Source of the DNA: Aristolochia californica
Taxonomy: Eukaryota > Streptophyta > Magnoliopsida > Piperales > Aristolochiaceae
DNA length: 64,000 nucleotides
Assembly (NCBI GenBank): GCA_029961685.1
Contig: JARWKL010000002.1
Span: 18,816,908-18,880,907 of the forward strand
Direction of reading: 5' to 3'
Shown: piece after piece, positions 61,621 through 64,000 of the stretch
Position numbering within the stretch: the first letter of the stretch is position 1
Layout of the letters: the number at the start of each line of letters is the position of its first letter
The notes under the pieces: model-generated
Told to the model about the DNA's origin: nothing
Databases searched by the model: none
Seen by the model: only the letters and a program-made list of their open reading frames with translations
Made by a program: the position numbers and the translations under genes

Positions 61621-64000
61621 CAGCATTTGTACATTTCCAATTTGGATGTTAAATTTTTATTCAAATCCAAACTTGAGTTTTCACTCTCCCATTTTTCTCG
61701 TAAAAAAAAGATTAGACAGAACAAAATGAAAATTTTAGAGTTTATCTATGCAAAAAATTAAAAACTATAATAAAAGTAAGTCCAGAAAATTATATCACGC
61801 ACTAAAAACACGCCAAAATTTTGTGATCCATGTTTGGGAAATTCCACTAGTACAACCACTAATATCTTGGTGGAATTTTACAAGAAAGGGATTTCTAATT
61901 GATCCTAACATGTTTTAAATATGGATATGCACGCCTGAAACATGTAGAAGATGCAAATGATATAATGATTCCAAAATTTCTAGGACTTGAAAATTGTAAA
62001 TTCACAAGTTAGTGTGTGGTGGGATATTAACCGAAGCCAAACAGCTGACATTTTGACTATTTAAAAAAAGTGGTCCTAACAATCATAAATTATCGTAAAT
62101 GTTTTGATCGATTAATTACGTGTAACGGCTATAATTTTTGTTAGAAATGGCTTATGGTTTGGGAGTCAACACTCAGATAAAAAAGCCTCACCTCCACCCC
62201 CCCTCCCCCTCCCCCCCTTTTCCGATGATTGCAGAACCTAATATATAAAAAACTAAAAGTGGTAACAATCCTTAAAAATCAAAGATACTTTTTGGAATTA
62301 TCTCTCTCAGCATTTGCGCATTTCCATTTTGGATGTTTAAATTTTATTCAAATCCAAACTTGAGTTTTCTCTCTCCCAGATTTCTCGAAGCCAAAAATAT
62401 TAGCCAAATATATAAAAAAAATTAAAATTTGAGAGTTTATGTATGCAAAAAATCTAGAACTATAATAAATGTAAGTGAAGAAAATTATTTCACGCACTAA
62501 AAATAAATACCAAAGTTTTGTTATCCATGTTTTAGAAATTCCACTTCTACAACCCCTAATAACTTGGTGAAATTTTATAAGAAAGAGATTTCTAATTGAT
62601 CCTAACATGTTTTAGATATGGATATGCATGCCTGAAGAATCTTGGAGATGCAAATGACCGAATGATCCAAAATTTTTGAGAAGTAGAAAACATTAAATTC
62701 TCAAGTAAACGTGCAGTGGGATATTTACTAGAGCCAAACAACCCACTTTTTCCTACTTACAAAAAGTGGACCTAACAATCATAGATCATCGTAAATGTTT
62801 TGATTTAATGATGTGTAACGGCTATTATTTTTGTCTGAAATGACTTATGGTTTGGGAGTCAACACGCAGTTAAAAATGCCTATCCCCCCTTTTTCAATGA
62901 TCACAAAACCTAATATATAAAAAACTAAAAGAGTTTACAATCCTTAGAAATCACATATACTTTTTGGAATTATCTCTCTCAGCATTTGTGCATTTCCATT
63001 TTGGATGTTCAATTTTTTTTTCAAATCAAAACTTGAGTTTTCACTGTCCCATTTTTCTCGTAAACAAAAATAAAAGGAAAATAGATCACAACAAAATGAA
63101 AATTTTAAAGTTTATTTTTGTAAAAATAAAATTTTTTTGTAAATGTAAGTGAAGAAAATTATTTCACGCACTAAAAATAAACACCAAAGTTTTTTTATCT
63201 ATGTTTGGGAAATTCCACTAGTAGAACCCTTAATAGCTTGGTCGAATTTTATAAGAAAGATATTTCTAATTGATCCTAACATGTTTTAAATGTGGATATG
63301 TGAGCCTAAAACATGTTGAAGGTGCAAATGATCAAATGATCCAAAAATTTCAAGGAGTTGTAAAAATTAAATTCTCAAGTTAACGTGCGGTGGGATATTT
63401 ATTAGAGCCAGACAACCCACTTTTTGCCTATTTACAAAAAGCGGACCTAATAATCATAGATCATCGTAAATGTTTTGATCGATTAATGATATGTAACGGC
63501 TACAATTTTACTTAGAAATGACTTATGGTTTGGGAATCAACACTCAGTTAAAAATGCCTCGCCCCCAGTTTTCTGAAGTTTACAAAACCTAATATATACA
63601 AAAATAAAAAAGTTACTATCCTTTAAAATCAAAGATAATTTTTGGAATTATCTTTCTTAGCATTTGTGCATTTCCGTTTGTATGTTCAATATTTTTTTAA
63701 ATCCAAACTTGAGTTTTCACTCTCCCATTTTTCTCGTAAACAAAAAGATAAGGAAAATAGATGACAACTAAAAGAAAATAATAGAGTTTATGTATGCAAA
63801 AAATACAAAACTATAATAAAAGTAGGTGAAGAAAATTATTTCACGCACAAAAAATGAACACCAAAGTTTTGTTATCTATGTTTGGGAAATTCAACTAGTA
63901 CAACTACTAATAGCTTGGTGGAATTTTATAAGAAAGAGATTTATATTTGATCCTAACATGTTTTAAATATGGATATGCATGCCTGAAACATGATGAAGAT

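Larger units (their letters stand above)
51808..64000 (+). repeat. Satellite array, segment 3 (~17 monomers)
   Basis: The satellite resumes in phase after the Athila insertion and runs off the window. Anchors lie near 52171, 52850, 53530, 54207, 54882, 55495, 56182, 56857, 57456, 58117, 58789, 60005, 60707, 61621, 62310, 62982 and 63660. A subtype with atctagaactataataaatg and tttagatatg occurs near 57000, 58930, 60849 and 62455. Another subtype with agaaaattgtaaattcgcaag occurs near 55870, 56560, 59710, 60375 and 61990. They alternate loosely at about 1.6-1.9 kb, hinting at a second, less regular higher-order pattern. No gene is seen in this stretch. Confidence 0.94.

Noticed and set aside
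1..64000. tRNA, rRNA or rDNA spacer
   Set aside because: No cloverleaf, conserved rRNA segment or 5S gene was recognised by eye, and the satellite does not resemble 5S units.
1..64000. CENP-B-box-like motif in the monomer
   Set aside because: I looked for TTCGnnnnAnnCGGG-type sites and found none conserved among monomers.

Overview
The window looks like plant nuclear heterochromatin, probably pericentromeric or centromeric. It contains no single-copy host gene. About 52 kb of the 64 kb is one AT-rich tandem satellite with a monomer of about 676-680 bp, present in roughly 76 recognisable copies all in the same orientation. Two LTR retrotransposons have inserted into it, and each is bounded by a perfect 5-bp target-site duplication. 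The plant assignment rests on the two elements: an Athila-type Ty3/gypsy pol with a tRNA-Asp-like primer site, and a copia-type element with an initiator-Met primer site. I cannot name the species.

Layout. (1) 1-10250: satellite, about 15 monomers, with one deletion junction near 7155. (2) 10251-12804: a 2.55-kb non-autonomous LTR element (LTRs of 360 and 440 bp, TSD attct) with no recognisable gag or pol, a 58-bp tandem repeat and two polypurine-tract-like sites. (3) 12805-42302: satellite, about 44 monomers. From about 27.8 to 35.2 kb it is organised as a three-monomer higher-order repeat of about 2.05 kb, ending in a scrambled zone. (4) 42303-51807: a full-length but dead Athila-type element on the minus strand (LTRs of 1338 and 1364 bp, TSD atatg). 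It has gag, protease, reverse transcriptase, RNase H and integrase in the standard gypsy order, broken by several stops, frameshifts and a damaged RT active site. (5) 51808-64000: satellite again, with local monomer duplications and truncations.

How it fits together. The satellite sequence continues across both insertions when the TSDs are removed, so both elements landed in a pre-existing array. The LTR pairs have diverged by roughly 6-9% by eye, so neither insertion is recent. Every monomer carries a run of C at the same phase, and five runs in different places reach 33-34 bases. This is either hypervariable G-quadruplex-capable DNA or a base-calling or assembly limit. Short ORFs recur on both strands of the monomers, but they follow the monomer period and look like by-products of an AT-rich repeat. 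I see no tRNA, rRNA, CRISPR or bacterial-type system. The points most worth following are the satellite family itself, its higher-order repeat and its C-tracts.
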